Part shown: positions 24,954 to 33,028 of the stretch, piece after piece | How the letters are laid out: each line of letters opens with the position of its first letter | How positions within the stretch are numbered: the stretch's first letter is position 1 | Assembly (NCBI RefSeq): GCF_014349155.1 | Contig: NZ_JACSIT010000152.1 | Location: 114,752 to 178,751, forward strand | Reading direction: 5' to 3' | Source: Neolewinella lacunae | GTDB lineage: Bacteria; Bacteroidota; Bacteroidia; Chitinophagales; Saprospiraceae | Length of the DNA: 64,000 nt | The notes under the pieces: generated by a model | Told to the model about the DNA's origin: nothing | What the model saw: only the letters and a program-made list of their open reading frames with translations | Databases searched by the model: none | Translations under genes and position numbers: made by a program

Positions 24954-26420
24954 CTACTTCCCTTTCCCTTGCAAAAGCACCACGATGGTGTAGAAAAGGA
25001 TCTTGAAATCCAGGACCAGGGAGCGGTTTTCGATGTAGAGGATATCGAATTTCAGGCGCTGGATCATCTCATCCACGTTGCTGGCGTAGCCATATTTCAC
25101 CTGGCCCCAGCTGGTAATGCCGGGCCGCACTTTCAGCAAATGCCGGTAGTGGGGAGCCCGGGCGCTGATGAGGTCGATGTAGTATTGTCGTTCCGGCCGG
25201 GGCCCGACCAAAGACATATCGCCCCGCAACACATTCCAGAACTGGGGCAATTCATCCAGCCGCCATTTCCGCATGACCGCACCCCACGGCGTGCAACGGA
25301 GGTCCTGGTCGCTGCTCAACTGGGGCCCGGCGGCTTCGGCGTCGGTGTACATCGACCGGAACTTGATGATGTTGAAAGCCTTGCCATTGAGCCCAACCCG
25401 TTCCTGCAGGTAAAAAATGGGCCCCTGACTCGAAAGACGCACCCGCAGGGCCACGTAGAGCAGCAGTGGACTGAGGAAGACCAAGGCCAGTGCCGCCACG
25501 AGCAGGTCGAGGGCCCGCTTGGTGAAGCGTTGCCAGCGGGGCATCATTTCCTGGCGGATCTCAATAAGCACGGCCCCGAATACGTGGTCCATCTTCACCG
25601 ACCCCAGCATGATGTCGTACATGTCCGGGATGATCTTTACCAATACCCGGTCTTCGTAATCGAACAGCACGTTGAGCAGCTCCCGCAAGCGATTGTGTTG
25701 GCTGGTCTCCACGGCGATGATGACTTCCTCAATGTTGTGGGCTTCGATGACGCGGCCCAATTCCCGAAAGTCTCCCAACAAGGGCAAGGCCTCGGCCAGC
25801 AGCGGGGGCGTTTTGCGGCGGGCATCGACGAAACCTACGAAGCGGTAGCCGAGGCCCTTAGGCTCATTTTTAATTTCGCGGTACAAGTGCAAGGCCGATT
25901 CACTTCCGCCAATGATGAGGGTATTGAAGGTTACCTCCCCGTGTTTCAGGCGACGGCTGGCCCGCGTCAACAGCACCATCCGTACCAGCGCCGTGGCCGA
26001 AAAGTGCAGCGCCAACAGGGTGAACAGGTTCTGGTAATAGTCGTGGTAGTCCTGGGCCGTGTCGTTGATCAGGACGGTAAAAAATAACAGCAGGCCACCC
26101 CCACAACTCAGCAGCAGGGTATGGAGCAATACCTTGAGCCGGCTGAGCCGGTAAATGTCGCGATACTGGTCGAAAAGGGCGTAGCCCAGTATCCAGCACA
26201 AAGGAATGGCCACGGCTCCCCACAGGTACTGCGTCGTAGCGGGCAGGTCCCAAAACGATAGTGGATTCCCTTCCTTCGCACTGCGCAAGAGAAAGAAAAA
26301 GGTCCAGGCCACCCACGCCGCCGCAAAATCGGCTGCCACGTAGACGTAGCGGTCCCGCCGCCGGCGCTGGGCAGTGTCCGGACGGATGGGTGGGGCAAGA
26401 CCAGTGAGAGGAGGGGCCAA
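24954..26420 (-). CDS. Undecaprenyl-phosphate sugar-1-phosphate transferase (WcaJ/PssY-like)
   Basis: 488 aa. Four or five TM helices (about 28-145), a CoA_binding_3-type Rossmann domain (TLIIGGSESALHLYREI), then the bacterial sugar transferase domain: KRALDLLVAALALVFLSPLL, FKIIKFRSMYTDAE, RKWRLDELPQFWNVLRGDMS and LVGPRPE. It transfers a hexose-1-phosphate to undecaprenyl phosphate, the first step of a repeat unit of exopolysaccharide. The start is TTG at 26420, 3 nt after, and in the same frame as, the TAG stop of the lipoprotein gene; no ATG lies near the N-terminus. Last gene of the minus-strand operon from 28310. Confidence 0.9.
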   Translation of the reverse strand: MAPPLTGLAPPIRPDTAQRRRRDRYVYVAADFAAAWVAWTFFFLLRSAKEGNPLSFWDLPATTQYLWGAVAIPLCWILGYALFDQYRDIYRLSRLKVLLHTLLLSCGGGLLLFFTVLINDTAQDYHDYYQNLFTLLALHFSATALVRMVLLTRASRRLKHGEVTFNTLIIGGSESALHLYREIKNEPKGLGYRFVGFVDARRKTPPLLAEALPLLGDFRELGRVIEAHNIEEVIIAVETSQHNRLRELLNVLFDYEDRVLVKIIPDMYDIMLGSVKMDHVFGAVLIEIRQEMMPRWQRFTKRALDLLVAALALVFLSPLLLYVALRVRLSSQGPIFYLQERVGLNGKAFNIIKFRSMYTDAEAAGPQLSSDQDLRCTPWGAVMRKWRLDELPQFWNVLRGDMSLVGPRPERQYYIDLISARAPHYRHLLKVRPGITSWGQVKYGYASNVDEMIQRLKFDILYIENRSLVLDFKILFYTIVVLLQGKGK

Positions 26421-26423
26421 GAC

Positions 26424-27275
26424 CTAGAAGTAAATCAGTTTAATATTGTCCAGGAATACCTCCCCTTCCGCCACGCCTTCCGGCAGGAGGGCAGAAAGGG
26501 CAAATTGGTACTCCTCCAAGGTGGAACGGACGATGATTTCGCTGAGGTTGAAGTAAATCTTCGTCCACTCCCCGCGCGGCAAAAAACCGGGGTCAAACAC
26601 CTGCACCGGTTGGATGCCCAGGTTCCCCCGCACGCCCCAGATCACGGGCGCGTCGCTGCGGTAATCCACCTCTAGCCAGACGTAGGGCCGCTGGGCGGTA
26701 AGGTCGGAGAAGCTCCGGTTGGTACCGATCTCGGCCAGGGGGGCGTCCTCCGTGAGCAGCAATCGTCCGCTGAACGCGCCACTGCGCACGTCGTCTTGTG
26801 AAGGGGTCAGCGGGCTCATGCCTTCCAACAGTTCGGTAAATACCCGTGGAAAGCCAGCCTCGAAATTTTCAAAAATGGCAAACTGCGCATCCGGCCGGTA
26901 GCCGATTTGGAGGGTACCCAGGTCGACAGTCGCCCCCGCCACCAAATCCAGATTGCGGACCACCGGGGTATAGAACTCGTAGATTTCCGGCGCGCTACTG
27001 ATTCCGTTTTGGCGCACGCCCGCTTCAAACCGCAACTCCGTACTGCCTACGAAGGGGACGGGGATACGGGCGGGCAGGGGGAAGGCCCCGATGAAAGTAT
27101 TATTCGCAAAGGCCCAGACTTCGGTGATGTTTTCCGTCGGCCGGCCTTCGGCGGTTGATTGTAAATCGAAGTCGTTGATCAGCACAAAGGCGGGAACGAC
27201 CTCCGTATCGGCAGGGCAACCCGCGAAAGCCAGCAGGGCCAGGGAAAGCAGGATGGAAAGGGATTTGCGGTTCAT
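26424..27275 (-). CDS. Lipoprotein of unknown function
   Basis: 283 aa. Lipobox LLAFAGC with Cys20, so the protein is lipid-anchored. The body is beta-rich (FVLINDFDLQSTAEG, YVWLEVDYRSDAPVIWG, GEWTKIYFNLSEIIV, EVFLDNIKLIYF). The last part, with DYRSDAPVIWGV and the final DNIKLIYF, resembles a carbohydrate-binding-module-like jelly roll. It lies 30 nt after the Gfo/Idh/MocA gene and directly before the sugar-phosphate transferase, so a role in surface polysaccharide assembly is likely but unproven. Confidence 0.78.
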   Translation of the reverse strand: MNRKSLSILLSLALLAFAGCPADTEVVPAFVLINDFDLQSTAEGRPTENITEVWAFANNTFIGAFPLPARIPVPFVGSTELRFEAGVRQNGISSAPEIYEFYTPVVRNLDLVAGATVDLGTLQIGYRPDAQFAIFENFEAGFPRVFTELLEGMSPLTPSQDDVRSGAFSGRLLLTEDAPLAEIGTNRSFSDLTAQRPYVWLEVDYRSDAPVIWGVRGNLGIQPVQVFDPGFLPRGEWTKIYFNLSEIIVRSTLEEYQFALSALLPEGVAEGEVFLDNIKLIYF

Positions 27276-27305
27276 TTAATTGGTTTTGGCAGGGGCAAAG
27301 ACGTG

Positions 27306-28310
27306 CTAAAGCGTTGGGGGAGGAAGTTTTCCCTGGTGCTCGGCAACGGCCGCAGAAATGCGGTGTGCTAATGCTAACGCCCGGTAACCGTCTTCGATGC
27401 TTACCGCAGCGGGTTTTCCTTCATTTATGCTGTTGGCCAGACTTTCCAGCTCCATCTGGATGGCGTTGATGGGCCCGCTCTCCGGCTGGTCTACGTGGAT
27501 GATGCGCGGGCCCTTGGGCGTACTGAGCGGAAACTGCTGGCCTTCCTCCGGGATGCCGACTGCGTCGGCGTCGAACAGACGCACGATCTGGCTTTCCTTC
27601 TCCAGGAAGTCAAGGCTGATGTAAGCGTCGGGTTGGAAGAGCCGCACCTTGCGCATGTTCTTCAGGCTGATGCGCGAAGCCGTCAGGTTGGCCACCGCCC
27701 CGCCCTTGAATTCGATGCGGGCATTGACAATATCGGGCTGCTCACTCACTACGGCAACACCGCTGGCCCGCACTTCGCTCACTTCATCGTCGGCCAGCTT
27801 CAGGATGATGTCTAAGTCGTGGATCATCAGGTCAAGGACCACGCTGACGTCTACGCCCCGTGGATTAAACATCGCCAGGCGATGGGCTTCGATGAAGTAG
27901 GGTTTTACCTTCAGGTCGCCCAGCGCCAGGAGGGCCGGGTTGAAACGCTCGACGTGGCCTACCTGGACGACCTTGCCCGTAGCCTTGGCCAGTTCAATGA
28001 GTTCCTCTGCTTCTTCCAGGGTTTCGGTAAGGGGCTTTTCCACGAAGACGTGGCAGCCGCCCAGCAAGGCCATCTTGACTAAGGCGAAGTGCGTGGGGGT
28101 GGGGGTAACGACGTCCACCACGTCCGCCGCCGCAATCAAGGCCTCGGGCGATTCAAAAGACGGGAGATGGAATTCCTCGGCTACCCGACGCGCCATTTCC
28201 CGGTCGGCATCGTAAAAGCCGATCAAGTCGTAGTGCTCCTTGGCCAGACGGATACACTTGAGGTGAATTTTGCCGAGGTGGCCAACCCCGAGTAAGCCCA
28301 TTTTTAGCAT
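27306..28310 (-). CDS. Gfo/Idh/MocA-family NAD(P)-dependent oxidoreductase
   Basis: 334 aa. N-terminal Rossmann fold with GLLGVGHLGKIHLKCIR, catalytic Lys in HVFVEKPLTETLEEAEEL, then the substrate-binding alpha/beta domain (VGHVERFNPALLAL, DLMIHDLDIILKL). Close to UDP-GlcNAc-3-dehydrogenase-like and inositol-dehydrogenase-like members; the HVERFNPA motif is common in Bacteroidota homologues near polysaccharide genes. It probably oxidises a nucleotide sugar, which would fit its operon with a lipoprotein and a sugar-phosphate transferase. The ATG is 4 nt from the -7 box. A second ATG follows 3 codons later. Confidence 0.9.
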   Translation of the reverse strand: MLKMGLLGVGHLGKIHLKCIRLAKEHYDLIGFYDADREMARRVAEEFHLPSFESPEALIAAADVVDVVTPTPTHFALVKMALLGGCHVFVEKPLTETLEEAEELIELAKATGKVVQVGHVERFNPALLALGDLKVKPYFIEAHRLAMFNPRGVDVSVVLDLMIHDLDIILKLADDEVSEVRASGVAVVSEQPDIVNARIEFKGGAVANLTASRISLKNMRKVRLFQPDAYISLDFLEKESQIVRLFDADAVGIPEEGQQFPLSTPKGPRIIHVDQPESGPINAIQMELESLANSINEGKPAAVSIEDGYRALALAHRISAAVAEHQGKLPPPTL

Positions 28311-28314
28311 AGGG

Positions 28315-28322
28315 CAAAGATA
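28315..28322 (-). promoter_or_regulatory. -7 box (TATCTTTG), probable leaderless start
   Basis: Minus-strand TATCTTTG, then CCCT, then ATG of the Gfo/Idh/MocA gene. The same geometry as at 22994-23001. Confidence 0.5.
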
Positions 28323-28484
28323 GGGCCCAGCGCTCTTGCCGTGGCCTGGAGATGAACGCGAAATGGAAAGCAGCCCCGCTTCCTGCGGGTGATTTCAACT
28401 TGGCCACTCCGGAATACTACCGGTTTTGCCCAGGTGCTTTGCCGTCCTGGACCTTGGATTGCCTTTCGGAGGGCCTTGCCCCAG

Positions 28485-28502
28485 GCACCTGCGGCCGCGC
28501 CC
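28485..28502 (+). repeat. Dispersed NotI-core repeat, copy 8
   Basis: Perfect core in the 268-bp gap between the sigma-factor stop (28579) and the Gfo start (28310). Nothing else is recognisable in this gap besides the promoter box. Confidence 0.85.
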
Positions 28503-28578
28503 GCAAGATTTTTCATACTGCCGAGTACAGCACCGCCAAACAGGATCATTCCCCTCACCAAAGTGGAGAAGACCAACA

Positions 28579-29415
28579 CTAAAGGTGCCCTTTTTCCCCC
28601 ACCGCTACGCGGGTGCACTGCATGATGACGTCCTGCAAATCAGCCCCGCTGCTCCGCAAGGGATCGATGAATCGCACCAACTCCGCGCGCAGGGCGTAGA
28701 GGTGGGCTACGTCTTGGCTGCGTTCAGCAGCGGCCACCATTTCGATTTTCCGCAGGGCGGCGTGGCGGGCTTGCCGGGGGTTGTAAATGCCGGCCAGTTC
28801 GCTGCATTGGTTGCAGGCACCCTGTTTATTGACCAGGGCACAGCGCTGGTAAAAGACCTCGCCGAGGGTCTTGCGGGCACTGTGCAGCAAATGTTTTACC
28901 ACGCCTTCGGTTAAACCCAGCACCTCGGCAATTTCGTGACGGCGGAAGTCGTACATGTCCTTCAAAACGAGGGCAATCTGCTGCTCGATGGGCAGGGTCT
29001 TACCGATGCAGGTGAAGCAAAAGTCGATGTGCTCGCGCACCTCGTACGCCCCCCGGCTGTCGTTAAGGTGGGTCCGCACGAAAGCAGCCTGAATGTCGGG
29101 GCGGCTTTCCGCGAGGCTTTTGGCCTGATCCTGGGCGTCAATCGGCCAGGGCTTGCGCTGCCGGAGGAAGTCGCGCGCGAGGTTGCTGCCAATGCGAAAG
29201 ACCCAGGTTTTCAGGCTTGCTTCGCCACGGAAGGAGGCGATGTTAGCAAAGGCGCGCACGAAAGTGTCTTGCGCGAGGTCCTCGGCGTCGTGGCGGTCGG
29301 CGGTAAGGCGGTACAGAAAAGAGCGCAACTGGGGCTGAAAGGCGCTGAAAAGTTGCTGGAAGGCGTTGATGTCGCCCGCCATGGCTTGGGCCAGTAATTG
29401 AGGGTCTTGAGCCAT
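28579..29415 (-). CDS. ECF-type sigma factor with conserved cysteine pairs
   Basis: 278 aa. Sigma-70 region 2 (about 15-90: DAEDLAQDTFVRAFANIASF, LKTWVFRIGSNLARDFL) and region 4 (about 140-185: TLPIEQQIALVLKD, HEIAEVLGLTEGVVKHLLH). Unusual for ECF factors, the linker carries Cys133-x2-Cys136, and a C-terminal extension carries Cys192 and Cys201-x2-Cys204 (GACNQCSELAGIYNP), followed by about 70 more residues. I know this layout from a widespread Bacteroidota family. Cysteines placed this way could bind metal or sense redox, as in CorE-type factors, but the sensor role is inference. No anti-sigma gene lies beside it. Confidence 0.88.
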   Translation of the reverse strand: MAQDPQLLAQAMAGDINAFQQLFSAFQPQLRSFLYRLTADRHDAEDLAQDTFVRAFANIASFRGEASLKTWVFRIGSNLARDFLRQRKPWPIDAQDQAKSLAESRPDIQAAFVRTHLNDSRGAYEVREHIDFCFTCIGKTLPIEQQIALVLKDMYDFRRHEIAEVLGLTEGVVKHLLHSARKTLGEVFYQRCALVNKQGACNQCSELAGIYNPRQARHAALRKIEMVAAAERSQDVAHLYALRAELVRFIDPLRSSGADLQDVIMQCTRVAVGEKGHL

Positions 29416-29519
29416 TGGAGCCGGAGTTTAGGGGATAAAAATAGCCGCCGGACGGTAAGTTGGGAAAGGGGGTGCTGGACAAGTTATTGTGGTTGCTTGC
29501 CCAGCACCCTTTGCAAATT

Positions 29520-29545
29520 GGGGCGCGGACGCAGGTGCACGCCCC
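29520..29545 (-). repeat. Dispersed NotI-core repeat, copy 9
   Basis: GGGCGCGGACGCAGGTGC, one change from the core, 105 bp upstream of the sigma-factor ATG in the same orientation. The extra bases make GGGGCG...CGCCCC ends. Confidence 0.8.
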
Positions 29546-29569
29546 GGGATGAGGAGCAATGTTTGGGAG

Positions 29570-29737
29570 CTAGTGGTTTGTCAAACTTAAATTTTCGGGT
29601 AATCTGCAGCATCTTTTGCCGCCTGCCGTCATCAAAAAGCCTCAACAACGCTACGGCGTTGCCTGCGTTTTTGATTTAGTCAGTCAACAAAATCTACCAG
29701 CACCTTACCCGAATTTTAAATGTTGACAGACCACTAG
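29570..29737. mobile_element. MITE with 31-bp imperfect inverted ends in a CTAG target (IS630/mariner type)
   Basis: Left end AGTGGTTTGTCAA...TCGGGTAA (29572-29602) and right end TTACCCGAA...TGACAGACCACT (29705-29735) are inverted repeats. Each end is bordered by CTAG (29570-29573 and 29734-29737), fitting IS630-type insertion into CTAG with TA duplication. The internal 100 bp have an AT-biased hairpin (ATCAAAAA...TTTTTGAT) and no ORF, so it is non-autonomous. It fills most of the 318-bp gap between the sigma factor and the SDR gene, whose TAG stop lies in the right CTAG. Confidence 0.8.
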
Positions 29738-30525
29738 ATCACATTGAGCGCGCCGCGATCGGCGTCGATGACGTGGCTATTGAGGATGGCCCCGGCGTCG
29801 GTCGCGAGGAAGGCGATGAGGTCGCCGAATTCTTTGAGGCTGGGTCCGCGGCCCAGGCTGAACCCGGAGGCCATGCTGGCGGCGATGGCTTCCGCAGGGA
29901 TGCCAGCGGCCTGGGCTTGGAGTTCCGTTGTTTCCCGGATGGTTTCGGTTTCTGGGAAGGCCGTTCCGTTGACGCAGACAACGCGAATACCGAAGCGGCC
30001 GTACTCGGCGGCCAGGGTGCGGGCCAGGCCCTCCACCGCTGCGGAGGCCGCCGAAATAACGGTCATGTTGCCCATTTTGAGCCGCGACATGCTGGAGGTG
30101 AGCAGAACGATGGTGCCTGCCTCTCCCCATTCTTGCCAGAGGCGGGCGGCGGTGCGGGCCGTGAGGAACTGTCCGCCCACGATCAGTGCGACGCCCGACG
30201 TGAACTGTTCGTAGTCTAGGGCCGTGGAGGGCGTCCCGGAGCCCGCCTCCTGGGCGGAGGGACCAACGCCGTTGAAGACCAGGTCGAGCCGGCCAGTGCG
30301 GCTGCGGACGTCGCGCAGGAACGTTTCGATGGCTGCTTCGTCAAGGACGTCCACTGCGGCTACGGGGTATTCGGGACTGACGGCGCTGGCCAGTTCCTGG
30401 GCTTGCACTGGGTGTCGGGCGGAAAGGCAGACGGTGGCGCCTTCGCGGTGGAGGCCCCGGGCGGCGGCGGCGGCGAGCTCGCCGGAGGCACTAAAAATGA
30501 CGGAAGTAGTATTGCGTAAGTACAT
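29734..30525 (-). CDS. Atypical short-chain dehydrogenase/reductase, probably catalytically inactive
   Basis: 263 aa, SDR fold: Rossmann start [38 protein letters not shown] (NNAG-like position), [29 protein letters not shown] and an SDR C-terminus ([18 protein letters not shown]). The glycine motif lacks the TGxxxGxG pattern, and where the family has YSASK the sequence is ISAAS: the catalytic Tyr is Ile157 and the Lys is Ser161. Ser144/145 remain. It may therefore bind a nucleotide or ligand without normal redox chemistry. The stop codon lies in the CTAG target of the adjoining MITE. Confidence 0.82.
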   Translation of the reverse strand: MYLRNTTSVIFSASGELAAAAARGLHREGATVCLSARHPVQAQELASAVSPEYPVAAVDVLDEAAIETFLRDVRSRTGRLDLVFNGVGPSAQEAGSGTPSTALDYEQFTSGVALIVGGQFLTARTAARLWQEWGEAGTIVLLTSSMSRLKMGNMTVISAASAAVEGLARTLAAEYGRFGIRVVCVNGTAFPETETIRETTELQAQAAGIPAEAIAASMASGFSLGRGPSLKEFGDLIAFLATDAGAILNSHVIDADRGALNVI

Positions 30526-30620
30526 GAGGAGAATGGTTTTTCCGTACTGACGGAGGAGCCCGCGAAAACGGTCGAAACTTTTTTCTGGCCCCCCTTACCT
30601 TGCTCCTGCACCCTTCCCCT

Positions 30621-30638
30621 GCACCTGCGGCCGCGCCC
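30621..30638 (+). repeat. Dispersed NotI-core repeat, copy 10
   Basis: Perfect core, 118 bp upstream of the iscS ATG and in the same orientation; preceded by a C/T-rich stretch. Confidence 0.9.
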
Positions 30639-30710
30639 CGAAAACGATGTTGCGACGAAAAACATTTCCACCCATCTGCGCCCACCAAAACCAAAGCATA
30701 GGCTGGGTGT

Positions 30711-30718
30711 TATGTTTG
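30711..30718 (+). promoter_or_regulatory. Candidate -7 box (TATGTTTG) of the isc operon
   Basis: Exact TAnnTTTG match, predicting a leader of about 35-40 nt before iscS ATG 30757. No IscR-type binding site is recognised and no -33 TTTG is clear. Confidence 0.5.
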
Positions 30719-30756
30719 CGCTTCAATATTGCAACCATAAAGAAATACCGACCATC

Positions 30757-31977
30757 ATGGGCCAGCGCCTGATCTACCTCGATAATAACGCCACTACCCC
30801 CACCGACCCCCGGGCGGTGGAAGCGATGCTTCCCTACTTTTACGAGAACCCCGGCAACGCCGCCAGCCGCAATCACCCCGCTGGCTGGGTGGCTGAGGGC
30901 GCGGTAGACACCGCCCGGGAGCAGATTGCCGCCCTGATCAACGTAGACCCCCGCGAGATCATCTTCACCAGCGGCGCTACGGAGTCAGATAACCTCGCCA
31001 TCAAAGGCGTCTTCGAGATGTACGCCCGCAAAGGCAACCACATCATCACCGTAAAGACGGAGCACAAAGCCGTGCTCGACGCCTGCAAGCGTGTTGAAAA
31101 GATGGGGGGTGAGGTAACTTACCTGGACGTAGACAGTAAAGGCCTCATTGACCTGGCCGAGCTCGAAGCGGCGATTACCGATAAGACCATTCTGGTGTCC
31201 GTCATGTGGGCCAATAACGAAACCGGTGTCATTCAACCCATGAAAGCCATCGGTGAGATTTGTGCCCGTCGTGGCGTTCTCTTCATGTCTGACGCAACGC
31301 AGGCAGTGGGTAAAATTCCCGTTGACCCCAAGGAAACCGGTGTTCACCTCCTGGCCTTCACCAGCCACAAAATGTACGGACCCAAAGGCGTTGGTGCCCT
31401 GTTCGTCAACCGCAAAAACCCCCGCGTGAAGGTGACCAGCCAGATGGACGGTGGTGGCCACGAGCGCGGTATGCGCTCCGGTACGCTCAACGTTCCCGGC
31501 ATCGTTGGCTTCGGCAAAGCCGCCGAAATTGCCAAAGCAGAGATGGCCGAAGACGCCGCCCGTACCAAGCGACTGCGCGACAAGCTGGAGACGGCCCTCG
31601 TAGGCATGCTCGAAGAAGCCTACATCAACGGCAGCGTAGAGCACCGCATGCCCCACGTGACCAACATCAGCTTTAAGCACGTTGAAGGCGAAGGACTGAT
31701 GATGACCTTCAACCAAAACATCGCCCTGAGTTCCGGCTCCGCCTGTACCTCCGCCAGCCTCGAGCCCAGCTACGTGCTGGTGGCCCTGGGCCTGGGAGAC
31801 GACCTGGCCCACTCCAGTCTTCGCTTCAGCCTGGGCCGGTTCACTACCGAAGAAGACATCGACGCCACCATCAAGCAGGTAGCCGAGGGGGTAAACCACA
31901 TGCGCGAACTCAGCCCCATCTGGGAAATGTACAAAGAAGGCATCGACATTGATGCCATCGAATGGTCTGAGCACTAG
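30757..31977 (+). CDS. iscS: Cysteine desulfurase
   Basis: 406 aa from ATG 30757 (frame extends to 30712, upstream of the promoter box, so the longer start is rejected). Fold type I PLP enzyme: [46 protein letters not shown], the PLP-binding Lys205 in [12 protein letters not shown], and the sulfur-carrying Cys330 in [14 protein letters not shown]. It takes sulfur from cysteine and passes it to IscU. The long Cys loop and the SGSACTS motif are those of group I (IscS/NifS), not SufS. First gene of iscS-iscU-iscA. Confidence 0.96.
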   Translation: MGQRLIYLDNNATTPTDPRAVEAMLPYFYENPGNAASRNHPAGWVAEGAVDTAREQIAALINVDPREIIFTSGATESDNLAIKGVFEMYARKGNHIITVKTEHKAVLDACKRVEKMGGEVTYLDVDSKGLIDLAELEAAITDKTILVSVMWANNETGVIQPMKAIGEICARRGVLFMSDATQAVGKIPVDPKETGVHLLAFTSHKMYGPKGVGALFVNRKNPRVKVTSQMDGGGHERGMRSGTLNVPGIVGFGKAAEIAKAEMAEDAARTKRLRDKLETALVGMLEEAYINGSVEHRMPHVTNISFKHVEGEGLMMTFNQNIALSSGSACTSASLEPSYVLVALGLGDDLAHSSLRFSLGRFTTEEDIDATIKQVAEGVNHMRELSPIWEMYKEGIDIDAIEWSEH

Positions 31978-32095
31978 GGCTTAAGTAGCGAAAACCTTTG
32001 GCCGCGTAAACCCAAACGCCGGCTTAAATTGTTACCTACCCGTACGCATAGCCGGACATTCCCCCCGGCCGATCACAAAGTTTAATACTACCATC

Positions 32096-32509
32096 ATGGC
32101 ATATTCTGAAAAACTCCTCGACCATTTTAAGCACCCCCGTAACGTGGGTACGCTCAACAAAGAAGATAAAGGCGTAGGCACTGGCCTCGTCGGCGCACCC
32201 GAGTGCGGTGACGTAATGCGCCTGCAAATCCAGGTCGACCCCGTCACGCAACGGATCACCGACGCCAAGTTTAAGACCTTCGGTTGCGGATCGGCCATCG
32301 CCAGCTCCAGCCTGGCCACCGAGTGGCTCAAGGGCAAAAGCGTAGATGAAGCCCTGGCCATTGATAATATGGCGATCGTGGAAGAACTGGCCCTGCCGCC
32401 CGTGAAGATCCACTGTTCCGTACTGGCCGAAGACGCCATCAAAAGCGCCATCAAGGATTATCAGGAAAAGAACGGCCTGGAAGTGACCGCTACCGTAGCG
32501 GCCCACTAA
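32096..32509 (+). CDS. iscU: Fe-S cluster assembly scaffold
   Basis: 137 aa. The cluster ligands are all present: Cys37 with Asp39 (APECGDV), Cys64 (FGCGSAIASSS) and Cys107 (IHCSVLAEDAI). The segment preceding Cys107 reads LPPVKIHC, the HscA-recognition type LPPVK motif of true IscU, although no HscA/HscB genes are present here. It assembles 2Fe-2S clusters on the sulfur delivered by IscS, 118 bp upstream. Confidence 0.96.
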   Translation: MAYSEKLLDHFKHPRNVGTLNKEDKGVGTGLVGAPECGDVMRLQIQVDPVTQRITDAKFKTFGCGSAIASSSLATEWLKGKSVDEALAIDNMAIVEELALPPVKIHCSVLAEDAIKSAIKDYQEKNGLEVTATVAAH

Positions 32510-32564
32510 CTCACTCCGCTGCCCTCCCAAACGCGGCCAGGCAAATCCTTTAAAAACAGTTGCC

Positions 32565-32891
32565 ATGCTATTTGTTGCAGACAGTGCTAAAGCCAGGCTC
32601 CAATCCATCCGTTCCGCCAAGGGGCTTACGGAGGATTACTTCCTGCGTGCTACCATCACGAGCGGAGGTTGCTCGGGCCTGTCTTATAAACTCGATTTCG
32701 ACAATGAAATCAAAGAGCGCGACCAGGTCTTTGAGGACAACGGCGAAACGGTGGTGTGTGACCTGAAGTCTTTTCTTTACCTCCATAATTCCACCCTGGA
32801 ATTCAGTGGAGGCTTAAATGGTAGTGGCTTCACCTTCAATAACCCCAACGCCAGTCGCGAGTGTGGTTGCGGGGAAAGTTTTGCGGTGTAA
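32565..32891 (+). CDS. iscA: A-type Fe-S carrier (IscA/ErpA family)
   Basis: 108 aa HesB/IscA protein. The three conserved cysteines are Cys36 (GGCSGLSY) and Cys100/Cys102 (ECGCGESF). It carries clusters from IscU to targets or supplies iron. Starts 55 nt after iscU. An intrinsic terminator follows the stop by about 24 nt, so iscS-iscU-iscA ends here. It could equally be named erpA or sufA; the operon context favours iscA. Confidence 0.93.
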   Translation: MLFVADSAKARLQSIRSAKGLTEDYFLRATITSGGCSGLSYKLDFDNEIKERDQVFEDNGETVVCDLKSFLYLHNSTLEFSGGLNGSGFTFNNPNASRECGCGESFAV

Positions 32892-32914
32892 AGCCTCGGA
32901 CCGACGATTTTTGT

Positions 32915-32953
32915 ACGACCCCTGATTTCCCTTGCCGGGTGATCAGGGGTCGT
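32915..32953 (+). terminator. Intrinsic terminator of the isc operon
   Basis: ACGACCCCTGAT pairs with ATCAGGGGTCGT around a 15-nt loop; TTCGTTTTGC follows. It begins 24 nt after the iscA stop. Confidence 0.8.
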
Positions 32954-33028
32954 TCGTTTTGCTGGATTGCGGAACGCTTCTCCCCCGCTGCCACTTTAGT
33001 TTACCTTCTTTTTTTAATTTGCTGTGTT

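Noticed and set aside
33000..33028. TAATTTG before the gene at 33029 as a promoter box
   Set aside because: Only one base separates TA from TTTG, which does not fit TAnnTTTG.
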